NCBI RefSeq assembly: GCF_039566955.1
Contig: NZ_CP154796.1
Span: 2,108,001-2,172,000, forward strand
Direction: 5' to 3'
DNA: 64,000 nt
From: Micromonospora sp. DSM 45708
GTDB lineage: Bacteria; Actinomycetota; Actinomycetes; Mycobacteriales; Micromonosporaceae
How positions within the stretch are numbered: position 1 is the first letter of the stretch; every line of letters begins with the position of its first letter. Below, in pieces: positions 44,494-53,471 of this stretch. The position numbers and the translations under genes were made by a program. The notes beneath the pieces are model-generated. The model saw nothing but the letters and a program-made list of their open reading frames with translations. It was not told where the DNA came from and made no database searches.

Positions 44494-47400
44494 CCGAGTC
44501 GCGGCAGGACCTCACCCCGGTCGACGGCGTCTACCGCGCCGCCGCCTCGTACGCCCAGGAGCGGGTCTGGTTCACCGCCCAGCTCAGCCCGGGGCAGCCG
44601 CTGTTCACGATGACCGACGCGGTCACCCTGCCGGCCGGGGCGGGCCCGGAGCAGGCGCTCGCCGCGCTGCGGACGGTCACCGAACGGCACGAGGCGCTGC
44701 GCACCTCGCTGTGCCTGGTGGACGGCGAACTCCGGCAGGACATCCACCCGAGCGTGCCGGTGGAGCTGCCGGTGACCGACCTGTCCGGGCTGCCGCCGCC
44801 GGAGCGGGAGCGGGCCCGCGTCGGGATCGTCGCCGAGTACGCCCGCCTCGACCTGCCGATGGACGGCCCGCCGCTGTGGCGGGCGCGGCTGCTGCGGCTC
44901 GACGCGGACACCTGGTGGCTGCTCTTCGCCGGCCACCACGTGATCCTCGACGGCACGTCGCTGCTCAACCTGCGCGCGGAGCTGACCGAACTGTGCGCCG
45001 CCGCGGTGGCGGGCCGCGCGCCGGACCTGCCCGACCTGCCCGTCCAGTACGCCGACTACGCGGCCTGGGAACGCGACCGCCTCGACGGCCCCCGTTGGGG
45101 CGAGCTGCGCGCGCACTGGCGGGAGACGCTGGCCGGCCTGCCCACCGTGCACGGGCTGACCACCGACCGCCCGCGCCCGCCGACGCGCGCGTTCCACGGC
45201 GCCGACGTGCGTCGCCCCCTGCCCGACGGCGTGGCGGAGGCGTTGCCCGAGCTGTCCCGGCAGACCGCCGCCACCCCGTTCATGGTGCAGCTCGCCGCGT
45301 TCGTGGCGTTGCTGCACCGGCTGTCCGGCAGCGACGACGTCGTGGTCGGCATGCCGGTGGCCGGCCGCGACCGCGCCGAGCTGGAACCGCTGCTGGGCAT
45401 GTTCATGAACATGGTGGTGCTGCGCGTCGACGTCTCCGGGGATCCGCCGTTCCGGACGCTGGTCCGCCGGGTCCGCCGGGTGGTGCTCGACGCGTGGGAC
45501 CACCAGGACATGCCGTTCCAGAAGCTGGTCGAGGAGCTGGCGGTGCGGCGCGACGCCGGGGTGCCGCCGCTCTACCAGGTGACGTTCCACCACCTGCCGA
45601 CCGGGCGCGGCGCGGCGTTCGGCGGCGCGATGGACGACCTGTCGCTGGAGATCGCCGGCGACGAACTGCGGCTGGAGTACGACACCGCGTTGTTCGAGCC
45701 GGCCGGCATGGCCGCGTTCGCGGACCGCTACCTGCTGCTGCTCGCCGCCGCCGTCGCGTCGCCGCAGACCCGGGTGGGCGCGCTGCCGGTCATGTCGGAC
45801 GCCGAACGGGACGTCGTGGTGGCCGGCTGGAACGACACCGCCGCCCCGGTGCGCCGCAGCACCCTGGCCGAGTTGTTCGACGCCCAGGTCCGGCGCACGC
45901 CGGACGCGGTGGCGCTGGTCGACGGCGACACCCGGCTGACCTACGCCGAGCTGTCCGCCGCCGCCGACCGGGTGGCCCGGCGGCTGACCACCGCCGGGGT
46001 GGGGCCCGAGTCGGTCGTCGCCGTCCACGAGCCCCGCTCCAGCCGCCTCGTCGCCGGGCTGCTCGGCATCCACCGGGCCGGCGCGGCGTACCTGCCGCTG
46101 GACCCGGACCATCCGCCGGAGCGGCTGGCGTTCATGCTGGCCGACGCCGGCGCGGAGGTGCTGCTCGCCGACGAGGTGCCGACCGGCCTCGCCGACGCGG
46201 GCGTGGTGCTGCCGCTGACCGGCCCGGACCGGCCGGTGCCGCTGACCGGCCCGGACCGGCCGGGACCGGTGCCGGGCCGCGCCGCCGGGCCGGGCAACGC
46301 GGCCTACGTGATCTACACCTCCGGGTCCACCGGGCGACCGAAGGGCGTGGTCAACGCGCACGCCGGCGTGGTCAACCGGCTCGACTGGATGCAGGACGCC
46401 TTCGCGCTGGGACCGGACGACGCGGTGCTGCACAAGACGCCGATCGGGTTCGACGTGTCGGTGTGGGAGGTGTTCTGGCCGCTCGTGGTGGGCGCGCGGC
46501 TGGTGCTGGCCGCGCCGGGCGGGCACCGCGACCCGGCGTACCTGCGGGAGCTGATCGAACGCGAGCGGATCACCACCGTCCACTTCGTACCGTCGATGCT
46601 GGACGCGTTCCTGGCCACCGCCGACGCCGCCGACCTGGCCCGGTGCGGCTCGCTGCGGCGGATCGTGTGCAGTGGTGAGGAACTGCCGCTCGACCTCGCC
46701 CGCCGGGCCGTGGCCGCGCTCCCGGCGGCGTCGCTGCACAACCTCTACGGGCCCACCGAGGCGGCGATCGACGTGACCGCCTGGGCGGCCACCCCGGCCG
46801 CGCTGGCCGCTGTCACCCGCGTGCCGATCGGCGGGCCGATCCGCAACGTGCGCGCCTACGTGCTCGACCGGGCCATGCGGCCGGTGCCGGTCGGGGTGGC
46901 CGGACAGCTCCACCTGGGCGGCGTGCAGGTGGCCCGGGGCTACCTGCGCCGCCCCGGGCTCACCGCCGACGCGTTCCGCGCCGATCCGTTCGGCGCGGCC
47001 GGCGGGCGGCTCTACGCCACCGGGGACCGGGCCCGCTGGCGGGCCGACGGCACCCTGGAGTACCTCGGTCGCCTCGACGACCAGGTGAAGCTGCGGGGAC
47101 TGCGGATCGAACCGGGGGAGATCGCCGCCGTGCTGCGCGAGCAGCCGGGCGTCGGCGCCGCCGCCGTCGCGGTACGCGGCACCCCGCCCGCCGGCCAACG
47201 CCTGGTCGCGTACGTGACACCGGCGGCGGGCGCCGGGGCGGTGGACCCGGCGGCGCTGCGGGAGGCGCTGCGGCGGCGGCTGCCGGACTACATGGTGCCG
47301 TCGGCGTTCGTGCCGCTGGACGTGCTGCCGCTGTCCGCCAACGGGAAACTGGACACCGCCGCGCTGCCCGACCCGGTGCCCGACGGCGGCGGCACCGCCG

Positions 47401-49823
47401 CGCACCGCCCACCGGTCACCCCGGTCGAACGGGCCGTCGCCGCCGCCTGGCAGGACGCGCTCGGCGTCACCGACGTCGGGCTCGACGACGACTTCTTCGC
47501 CCTCGGCGGGCACTCGCTGCTGGCGATCCGGATGCTGGCGACGCTGCGCGCGGCGTACGGGCCGGTCGACGTCGGCGTGATGGACCTGTTCCAGCACCCC
47601 ACCGTGGCGGGGCTGGCCGCGCTGATCGACGGTCCGGCCGACGACCGCCGCCGCCCGCTGCTCTACGAGCTGACCCGGCCGGCGGAGCAACGGGTGCGGT
47701 CCTACGTGTGCGTGCCCTACGGCGGCGGGCTGGCCAGCATCTACCAGCCGCTGGCGGACGAGCTGCCGCCCGGGCACACGCTCTACTCCCTGGCCGTCCC
47801 GGGGCACGACGTCGGGGTCGACGACACCGAGCTGCCCTTCGACGAGCTGGTCGAGCGGTGCGTGGCCGAGATCGAGGACCGGGTGCACGGCCCGCTGGTC
47901 CTCTACGGCCACTGCGTCGGCGGCGCGCTGCTGACCGGCATCGCCCGGCGGCTGCACGAGCGGGGCCGGCCGATCGAGGCGATCTACGCCGGCGGCGTGT
48001 TCCCCACCGCCCGGCCGGACAACATGCTCGGCCGGCTGGTCGACTGGGTCGACTCGCGGGGCGCGGACCGGCGCTACGAGACGTTCCTGCGCTCGATCGG
48101 CGCCGAGTTGGCCGGGCTGGACCAGGCCCAGGTCGACCGGTTCGTCCACCACGTGCGGCGCGAGGCGGCCGAGGCGCAGGAGCGGTTCACCGCCTGGCTG
48201 GACGCCGAGCCGGTCCGGGTCCCCGCGCCGGTGATCTCCGTCGTGGGCAGCCACGACGTGCTCACCGAGTACCACGAGGAGCGCTACCGCGAGTGGGACT
48301 TCCTCGGCGGTTCCACCGCCCTGGTGGTCCTCGACCAGGCCGGGCACTACTTCGTCAAGCAGCGGGCCCGGGCGCTCGCCGAGGTGCTCACCCACCCGGG
48401 TCTGTCCGCGCCGGGCACCGCGCCGGCCCCGGTCGCCGGTGACGGCTGGGAACTCGCCGCGACAAGCGCCGACCCGGCCGCCGTCGAGGCCGGGGTGCAG
48501 CCCGGCGTACGCCGGTTCCTGGCGCTCACCGCGAGCCAGCTCGTCTCGGCCACCGGCTCGGCGCTGACCCAGTGGGCGGTGCCGGTCTGGGTCTACCTGA
48601 GCACCGGCTCGATGCTGTGGTTCGGCCTGTCCGGGGTGATCGCCTACCTGCCGGCGCTGCTGGCGCTGCCGGTCGCCGGCACCGTCGCGGACCGGTTCGA
48701 CAGGCGTCGGGTGCTGATCGCCGCCTGCGCGGTCGCGGTGACGGCGGAGGCGCTGCTGGCCACGCTGCTGTGGACCGACCGGCTGGGGCTGGCCGCCGTC
48801 TACACGCTGGTCTGCGTGCTCGGCGCGGCGTCGGTGTTCCAACGCATCACCTACCTGGCCGCGATCCCGCAGGTCGTGCCGAAGCGCTACCTGGGCCACG
48901 CCAACGGCATCGCCCAGCTCGCCGTGGGACTCAGCTCGCTGGCGGTGCCGCTGCTGGCGGCGGGCCTGCTCGCGGCCGTCGGCCTGACCGGGGTGCTGCT
49001 GATCGACATGGTGAGCTACACGGTCGCGATCGGCGTGCTCGCGGTGGTCCGCTTCCCCCGGCTGCTCGGCCGCCGCCGCAAGGAGCCGTTCCTGGCCGAA
49101 CTGGTCGGCGGGGCGCGGATGGCGTGGGCGGAGCCGGGCTTCCGGGCCATGCTCGGCTTCTTCTCGCTCTACAACCTCTGCCTGGCCAGCCTGCTGCTGG
49201 TGCCGCCGATGGTGCTGGCGTTCGGCACCATGGGCCAGGTCGGCACCGTGGCGTTCGCCGAGGCGCTGGGCGCCGTCCTGGGCGGGCTGGCGGTCGCGGT
49301 CTGGGGTGGACCGACCCGACGCCGGATGCCCGCGCTCATCGCCATCGCGTTCGGGGTCGCGATCAGCCTGGTGCTCAGCGGCGTACGCCCGAACCTGCTG
49401 CTGATCGCGCTCGGCAGCTTCGGCGTGGGCCTCGGTCTGGGCCTGCACAACGGCATCTACCTGTCGCTCGTCCAGGTGAAGGTGCCGCAGCGGTTCCACG
49501 GCCGGGTGCTGGCGATCATCCAGACGCTGACCTGGGCGACGTTGCCGCTGGGCTTCGCCGTGCTGGTGCCACTGAGCGGTGCCGTGCTCGAACCGATGTT
49601 CGCCCCGGGCGGCGCCCTGGCCGGCAGCGTCGGCGCCCTGATCGGGACCGGCCCCGGCCGGGGGCTCGGGTTCGCGTTCGTGGTGTCCGGCCTGGCGCTG
49701 GCCGTGGTGGCGGCGGGCGCCTACGGCGTGCGCCGGCTGCGCCACTTCGACACCGAGACCCCGGACGCGCCGGCGGACGCGACGCAGTGGCTACCGCGGC
49801 GGCGCCGGGTCGACGATCTGTAG
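44490..49823 (+). CDS. Terminal NRPS: C - A(Ser) - PCP - Cys-thioesterase - MFS exporter fusion
   Basis: A 1777-residue protein; GTG 44490 overlaps the PKS stop. The C domain has FAGHHVILDGTSL (~146). The A domain has IYTSGSTGRPKGVV (~607) and FDVSVWEVF; its read-out D-V-W-H-V-S-L-I-D-K fits the known serine code (DVWHLSLIDK, DVWHFSLVDK). PCP LGGHSLLAI, Ser1009. The TE starts YVCVPYGGGLASIYQ (~1070) with nucleophile motif LYGHCVGGAL, so Cys1142 replaces Ser; VVGSHDVL and QAGHYFVK give Asp and His. From ~1335 to the end lie about twelve membrane helices of an MFS (EntS-like) transporter starting FLALTASQLVSATGSALTQW. Release and export are thus joined in one chain. The end overlaps the convergent LanB gene by 33 nt. 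Confidence 0.92.
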   Translation: MTESRQDLTPVDGVYRAAASYAQERVWFTAQLSPGQPLFTMTDAVTLPAGAGPEQALAALRTVTERHEALRTSLCLVDGELRQDIHPSVPVELPVTDLSGLPPPERERARVGIVAEYARLDLPMDGPPLWRARLLRLDADTWWLLFAGHHVILDGTSLLNLRAELTELCAAAVAGRAPDLPDLPVQYADYAAWERDRLDGPRWGELRAHWRETLAGLPTVHGLTTDRPRPPTRAFHGADVRRPLPDGVAEALPELSRQTAATPFMVQLAAFVALLHRLSGSDDVVVGMPVAGRDRAELEPLLGMFMNMVVLRVDVSGDPPFRTLVRRVRRVVLDAWDHQDMPFQKLVEELAVRRDAGVPPLYQVTFHHLPTGRGAAFGGAMDDLSLEIAGDELRLEYDTALFEPAGMAAFADRYLLLLAAAVASPQTRVGALPVMSDAERDVVVAGWNDTAAPVRRSTLAELFDAQVRRTPDAVALVDGDTRLTYAELSAAADRVARRLTTAGVGPESVVAVHEPRSSRLVAGLLGIHRAGAAYLPLDPDHPPERLAFMLADAGAEVLLADEVPTGLADAGVVLPLTGPDRPVPLTGPDRPGPVPGRAAGPGNAAYVIYTSGSTGRPKGVVNAHAGVVNRLDWMQDAFALGPDDAVLHKTPIGFDVSVWEVFWPLVVGARLVLAAPGGHRDPAYLRELIERERITTVHFVPSMLDAFLATADAADLARCGSLRRIVCSGEELPLDLARRAVAALPAASLHNLYGPTEAAIDVTAWAATPAALAAVTRVPIGGPIRNVRAYVLDRAMRPVPVGVAGQLHLGGVQVARGYLRRPGLTADAFRADPFGAAGGRLYATGDRARWRADGTLEYLGRLDDQVKLRGLRIEPGEIAAVLREQPGVGAAAVAVRGTPPAGQRLVAYVTPAAGAGAVDPAALREALRRRLPDYMVPSAFVPLDVLPLSANGKLDTAALPDPVPDGGGTAAHRPPVTPVERAVAAAWQDALGVTDVGLDDDFFALGGHSLLAIRMLATLRAAYGPVDVGVMDLFQHPTVAGLAALIDGPADDRRRPLLYELTRPAEQRVRSYVCVPYGGGLASIYQPLADELPPGHTLYSLAVPGHDVGVDDTELPFDELVERCVAEIEDRVHGPLVLYGHCVGGALLTGIARRLHERGRPIEAIYAGGVFPTARPDNMLGRLVDWVDSRGADRRYETFLRSIGAELAGLDQAQVDRFVHHVRREAAEAQERFTAWLDAEPVRVPAPVISVVGSHDVLTEYHEERYREWDFLGGSTALVVLDQAGHYFVKQRARALAEVLTHPGLSAPGTAPAPVAGDGWELAATSADPAAVEAGVQPGVRRFLALTASQLVSATGSALTQWAVPVWVYLSTGSMLWFGLSGVIAYLPALLALPVAGTVADRFDRRRVLIAACAVAVTAEALLATLLWTDRLGLAAVYTLVCVLGAASVFQRITYLAAIPQVVPKRYLGHANGIAQLAVGLSSLAVPLLAAGLLAAVGLTGVLLIDMVSYTVAIGVLAVVRFPRLLGRRRKEPFLAELVGGARMAWAEPGFRAMLGFFSLYNLCLASLLLVPPMVLAFGTMGQVGTVAFAEALGAVLGGLAVAVWGGPTRRRMPALIAIAFGVAISLVLSGVRPNLLLIALGSFGVGLGLGLHNGIYLSLVQVKVPQRFHGRVLAIIQTLTWATLPLGFAVLVPLSGAVLEPMFAPGGALAGSVGALIGTGPGRGLGFAFVVSGLALAVVAAGAYGVRRLRHFDTETPDAPADATQWLPRRRRVDDL

Positions 49824-52106
49824 CCGCAGCTCCGAGGCGTACGCCCGGCCGGCCGCGTCGGTCAGCCAGGCGTCGCCGGGGCCGGGCAGCAGCTCGGTGA
49901 CGGTCAACCCGACCCCGTGCCCACCCTTGGCGTGCGCGCCGCGCAGCAGCGTGCACAGCAGCCGGGTGTAGACACCGCTGGTCAGGTCCACGAAGGTGGG
50001 CTTGAGTTCGGTGTCGACCCGGACGAAGACCTGCTCGGGCAGGTCGAGCGCGCGCCGCCAGCGCCGCACCGCGAGGTAGCGCGCCCGCTCGCCCTTCACC
50101 GTGTGCAGCCCGGTCGCGCCGACCGTGGTGCGCCACGTCTCCCGCACCAGCACCAGGCCGTCCACGGTGACCCGGGGCGTGTGCCCGGCGTTCCCGGCCA
50201 GCTTCCACGTGTCGAACACCTGGTGGTCGACCAGCGGCGCGAACACCTCCAGCAGCGGCCACTGCCGCCCGTCGCCGGCGTGCGCCCGCAGGTCGCCGTC
50301 GGCGTCGGGACGCACCGTGAGGTCGGTGATCGGCACCAGGCGGTCCGGGTCGGCGCCGGGGGCGCCGGTGAAGCCGAGCTGCGCGTCGGCGGGCCCGTGC
50401 AGCCACTCCGCGATGCGGGCGGTGTGCCGGGGCCAGTCCACCGGGGCCAGCAGCCGCACCCGGCCCTCGGGCAGGTCGGCGCGCATGCCGTCGCGCAGCC
50501 GCCGCGGATCGGGGTGACCGTGGGCGAAGAAGTGCGTGTCGAACGCGGCCAGGGCCACGTGCAGCTCGCCGAGCACGACGGTGAAGTCGCCCCGCCGCAG
50601 CGCCGCCTCGTCCGGGGCGCACAGGTGCACGTCCGGGCTGTGGATCCGGGCGGCGGCCCAGCCGGGCGCGGTGGCGGGGAACGCGGCGGCGACCCGCGCG
50701 GTCAGCTCGGCGGCGTCGAAGCGCAACTCGCGGGCGTCGGGGTCGGCGTCGGCCAGCCCGAGCGCCGTCGCCCAGCGGGCCAGGAAGTCGGCGGTCACGG
50801 CGGCGCTGGGCGGGTCCGCCCCGAACACCACCGCCTGGGCGTGGAACCACAGGTCGGACAGGGGCACGTCCGGGCTCGCCGCGTCGGCCGACAGGTCGCG
50901 GTGGAGGGCGGCCAGCGCCTCGGCGTACGCGTCACCGATCGCCGCCGTCAGCCACCGCGCCGACAGCAGCAGCGGCTCCAGCGGGGCGAGCCGGCGCAGC
51001 AGCGCGTCGCCGAAGCGGATGTCCAGGTCACGTACGGTCTCCAGGTGGCACAGGGTGCGCCCGGCGTACACCTCGCCGGGCTGGTGCCGCGCCGGCCGGC
51101 CGGTCAGCTCGACGAACCGGCGCTCCAGCGTGGACATCGCCGCGGCCAGGGTGTCGGGGTCGTCGGCGGCGGCCACCGCGTCGCGCAGCGCGCCGACGTC
51201 GGCCAGCTCGCCGAGCAGCCGGGCGCGCAGCGCGTCGTCGCCGATCGCGGCGAGCTGGTCGCGCAGCGCGTCCTCGGCGGTAAGGTCGACCGGCAGGTCG
51301 AAGCCGATCCGCAGCACGCCGCTGCCGGCGAGCGCGTCGAGCTGCGCGTGCACGTCGGCGGCGCGACGGAAACCGCTGGCCGGGTCCGCGAGCAGCGCGG
51401 CGACGAGGTCCGCGACGCGCGGTCGCCGCCGGGCCAGCGCCAGCAGCGCGGCCGTCCCCGCCGGCAGCGCCTGCGGCGCGCGGTGCGGGTGCCGCAGCAC
51501 CCGGTCCCGCAGCGTCAGCTCCGGCGACAGGCGCACCGGCAGCCAGTCGCGGACGCCGGCCGCGCGGGCGAACGCCGCGCCGAGCGCGTCCAGCCCCCAC
51601 CGTTCCAGGAAGACCCGGTGGTCGCGGGTCAGGGCCGGACCCGGCCGTACGGTGGCGACCGGACCCGGACCGCCCAGCTCGGTCCAGCAGATGGGGCCGA
51701 AGAAGCCGACCGTGTCGTTCTTGAGGCAGTAGCGCTGCCAGTACTTCGCCACCACCTCCTCCCGGTGGCGCCGGCGCAGGTTGCGCGGGGCGTGCGGGCC
51801 GTCGCGCCGGATCGCGTCCACGGCCACCAGCACGGCCGGGTTCTGCCAGGTGAGCGCCGTGCGGAACGCGTCGTTCCCGGCGACGTCGTGAACCGCCCGG
51901 CCCAGCTCCGCGGCGGCGGCGTCGAACGCGGCGTCGAACGCGGCCTCGTCGCAGGCCCCGGCGAGGTGGGCGTCGGCGACGGCGGCGAGCGCGGGCGCGG
52001 CGAACCGTCGCATCCCGTCGGCCGGGAAGCCGGCCGAGCGCAGCAGCGCGGAACGCCAGACGTGCCACGGCGTTCCGGTCAGGGGCGTGAGATGCTCTCG
52101 GGGCAT
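49791..52106 (-). CDS. Second LanB-like glutamylation-domain protein (small LanB / PEARL-like)
   Basis: A 771-residue paralogue of the 37826 gene product, on the opposite strand. Shared blocks: GTPWHVWRSALLRSAGFPADGM, ALTWQNPAVLVAVD, YWQRYCLKNDTVGFFGPICW, TPRVTVDGLVLVRETWRTTVG and VRVDTELKPTFVDLTSGVY. No elimination domain is present. By eye, roughly half the residues are shared in these blocks, so the two have probably diverged in donor or acceptor. A leaderless -10 (TACCAT, 6 nt before the ATG) gives it its own promoter, so it may be expressed apart from the main operon. No small peptide gene is visible next to it. Function as for the first copy: aminoacyl-tRNA-dependent glutamylation or ligation, acceptor unknown. 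Confidence 0.82.
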   Translation of the reverse strand: MPREHLTPLTGTPWHVWRSALLRSAGFPADGMRRFAAPALAAVADAHLAGACDEAAFDAAFDAAAAELGRAVHDVAGNDAFRTALTWQNPAVLVAVDAIRRDGPHAPRNLRRRHREEVVAKYWQRYCLKNDTVGFFGPICWTELGGPGPVATVRPGPALTRDHRVFLERWGLDALGAAFARAAGVRDWLPVRLSPELTLRDRVLRHPHRAPQALPAGTAALLALARRRPRVADLVAALLADPASGFRRAADVHAQLDALAGSGVLRIGFDLPVDLTAEDALRDQLAAIGDDALRARLLGELADVGALRDAVAAADDPDTLAAAMSTLERRFVELTGRPARHQPGEVYAGRTLCHLETVRDLDIRFGDALLRRLAPLEPLLLSARWLTAAIGDAYAEALAALHRDLSADAASPDVPLSDLWFHAQAVVFGADPPSAAVTADFLARWATALGLADADPDARELRFDAAELTARVAAAFPATAPGWAAARIHSPDVHLCAPDEAALRRGDFTVVLGELHVALAAFDTHFFAHGHPDPRRLRDGMRADLPEGRVRLLAPVDWPRHTARIAEWLHGPADAQLGFTGAPGADPDRLVPITDLTVRPDADGDLRAHAGDGRQWPLLEVFAPLVDHQVFDTWKLAGNAGHTPRVTVDGLVLVRETWRTTVGATGLHTVKGERARYLAVRRWRRALDLPEQVFVRVDTELKPTFVDLTSGVYTRLLCTLLRGAHAKGGHGVGLTVTELLPGPGDAWLTDAAGRAYASELRLQIVDPAPPR

Positions 52107-52112
52107 CCGGCA

Positions 52113-52118
52113 ATGGTA
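52113..52118 (-). promoter_or_regulatory. Leaderless-type -10 box for second LanB-like gene
   Basis: On the minus strand TACCAT is followed by 6 nt and the ATG at 52106, the usual spacing for a leaderless start. It overlaps an upstream ATG (52113) of the divergent KAS III-like frame, a reason to prefer the later KAS III start. Confidence 0.45.
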
Positions 52119-52151
52119 GGCATCGACGGAACCGCGGCGGGACGGGCGAAC

Positions 52152-53162
52152 ATGAGCTTCGGGCTGGTGTCCTTCGGCGAGGCGCTCGGCGATCCGGCGC
52201 CGGTGGCCGACGTGGTGGGTGAGTACACCGACGACGTGCAGCGGGTCCTCGGCTACGGCTACCGGCAGGTGCACCGCGCCGCGCCGGAGGTCGGCGTGAC
52301 CGACCTCGCCGAACGGGCCGCCCGCCGGGCGCTCGACGCCGCCGCGCTGGCCGCCGCCGAGGTGGACCTGCTGGTGCTGGCCGTCACCGACGTCACCGAA
52401 CACCTCTACTGGGACGCCGCCGCCGACCTGGCGCACCGGCTCGGCGTGGTGGACGCCGAGGCGGTGCTGCTCACCCAGGCCTGCACCACAGGTGTGCTCA
52501 GCTTCGACACCGTCGCGGGCCGGTTCGCCACCCACCGGGGGTACGCCACCGCGCTGGTGGTGGCCGCGAACCGGACCTGCGAGGCGTACTGGAACCGGAT
52601 GGACACCCAGCCCATGGTGTTCTCCGACGGCGCGGTCGCCACGGTGGCCCGGCGCGGGCACCCGCGGCTGCGCTGGCTGGCCACCGAGGCCGCGACCGAC
52701 GGTCGCTACGCCGGGTTCCACCGGCTCGACACCGGCGGCGCGGCGGCGCCCTTCGGGCCCGGCGGCGAACCGCCCGCCGCCCTCGACGGGTGGCACGTGA
52801 TGGAGTTCTTCGACTACGACGCCGAACAGTTCGCGCAGTTCGCCCGCGAACTCGACGAACGGGCCGTGCGGGTCACCGAGCGGGCCTGCGCCCGGGCCGG
52901 CGTCACGGTCGCCGACCTGGCGCGGCTGATCCTGGTCGGCGACAACGAGCGGGCCATGGCGTCCCTGGCCGCCGCGCACGGGGTGCCGCTGACGCGGACC
53001 AACCGGGAGCTGGCCGCCGAGCACGGGCACCTCGGGGCCGCGGACCAGCTCTTCGGGCTGAGCCGCCTGCTCGCCGCCGGGGAACTCGGCGCGGGCGACC
53101 GGGTCGCGTTGATCTCGCTGGGCCGGGGCATGCACTGGGCCTGTACCATCATCGAGGTATAG
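52152..53162 (+). CDS. KAS III-like acyltransferase/ketosynthase with altered triad
   Basis: A 336-residue thiolase-fold protein of FabH size. The cysteine lies in LLTQACTTGVLSFD (Cys111, in the FabH position). FabH has His in HQAN, here VGDNERAM; and Asn in GNTSAAS, here AEHGHLGAADQLFG, which offers a His at or near the Asn position. With the decarboxylation pair changed, simple acyl transfer (as in CerJ- or DpsC-type relatives) is more likely than Claisen condensation; this is inference. It heads the KAS-ACP-E1alpha-E1beta/E2 cassette, so its acyl donor is probably the C2 group on the next gene's ACP. ATG 52113 is an alternative start. Confidence 0.8.
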   Translation: MSFGLVSFGEALGDPAPVADVVGEYTDDVQRVLGYGYRQVHRAAPEVGVTDLAERAARRALDAAALAAAEVDLLVLAVTDVTEHLYWDAAADLAHRLGVVDAEAVLLTQACTTGVLSFDTVAGRFATHRGYATALVVAANRTCEAYWNRMDTQPMVFSDGAVATVARRGHPRLRWLATEAATDGRYAGFHRLDTGGAAAPFGPGGEPPAALDGWHVMEFFDYDAEQFAQFARELDERAVRVTERACARAGVTVADLARLILVGDNERAMASLAAAHGVPLTRTNRELAAEHGHLGAADQLFGLSRLLAAGELGAGDRVALISLGRGMHWACTIIEV

Positions 53163-53237
53163 GCGTCGATCACCCGGTCGGTGTGCCAGCGCGCCGCCGC
53201 CGCTGCCGCCGGAGATCCGTTCCGGAAGGGACACGGC

Positions 53238-53471
53238 ATGTCCAGTCGGCTGGTGCGGCTCGTCGCCGACGTGCTGGAGCTGCCGGTCGACGAGGTCGAC
53301 GCGCAGACCGGGCCGGCCACCACGGCCGCCTGGGTGAGCCTGCGCCACCTCCAGATCGTCGCGGCGGTCGAGGACGCCTACCGGGTCACCATCACCCCCC
53401 GGGAGATCCGCGCCGTGCGGTCGGTGGCGGACCTGCGCGCGCTGCTGGCACGGCGGGGCGTCGAGGAATGA
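53238..53471 (+). CDS. Discrete acyl carrier protein
   Basis: A 77-residue acidic carrier protein; ATG 53238 has GGAAGGG 7 nt upstream. The attachment serine is Ser34 in AAWVSLRHLQIVAAVEDAY, where most ACPs have DSL; Val replaces Asp. Helix III-like TITPREIRAVRSVADLRALL follows. It lies between the KAS III-like gene and the E1alpha gene, which it overlaps by ATGA. In the quinocarcin and naphthyridinomycin systems a discrete ACP accepts a glycolyl group from a lipoyl-E2 protein; the same role is proposed here. Confidence 0.82.
   Translation: MSSRLVRLVADVLELPVDEVDAQTGPATTAAWVSLRHLQIVAAVEDAYRVTITPREIRAVRSVADLRALLARRGVEE

Noticed and set aside
43314..49745. A very long open frame on the minus strand opposite the PKS and terminal NRPS genes
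   Set aside because: Its translation is compositionally repetitive (Arg, Gly, Val, His, Gln) with no domains; it is the usual antisense shadow of GC-rich coding DNA.
52113..52151. Earlier ATG for the KAS III-like gene
   Set aside because: It overlaps the leaderless -10 of the divergent LanB-like gene, and the extra 13 residues do not fit the FabH N-terminus.
37826..53238. Lanthipeptide or thiopeptide precursor gene
   Set aside because: No short frame with leader-plus-Ser/Thr/Cys core was seen near either LanB-like gene; the only small gene is an ACP.
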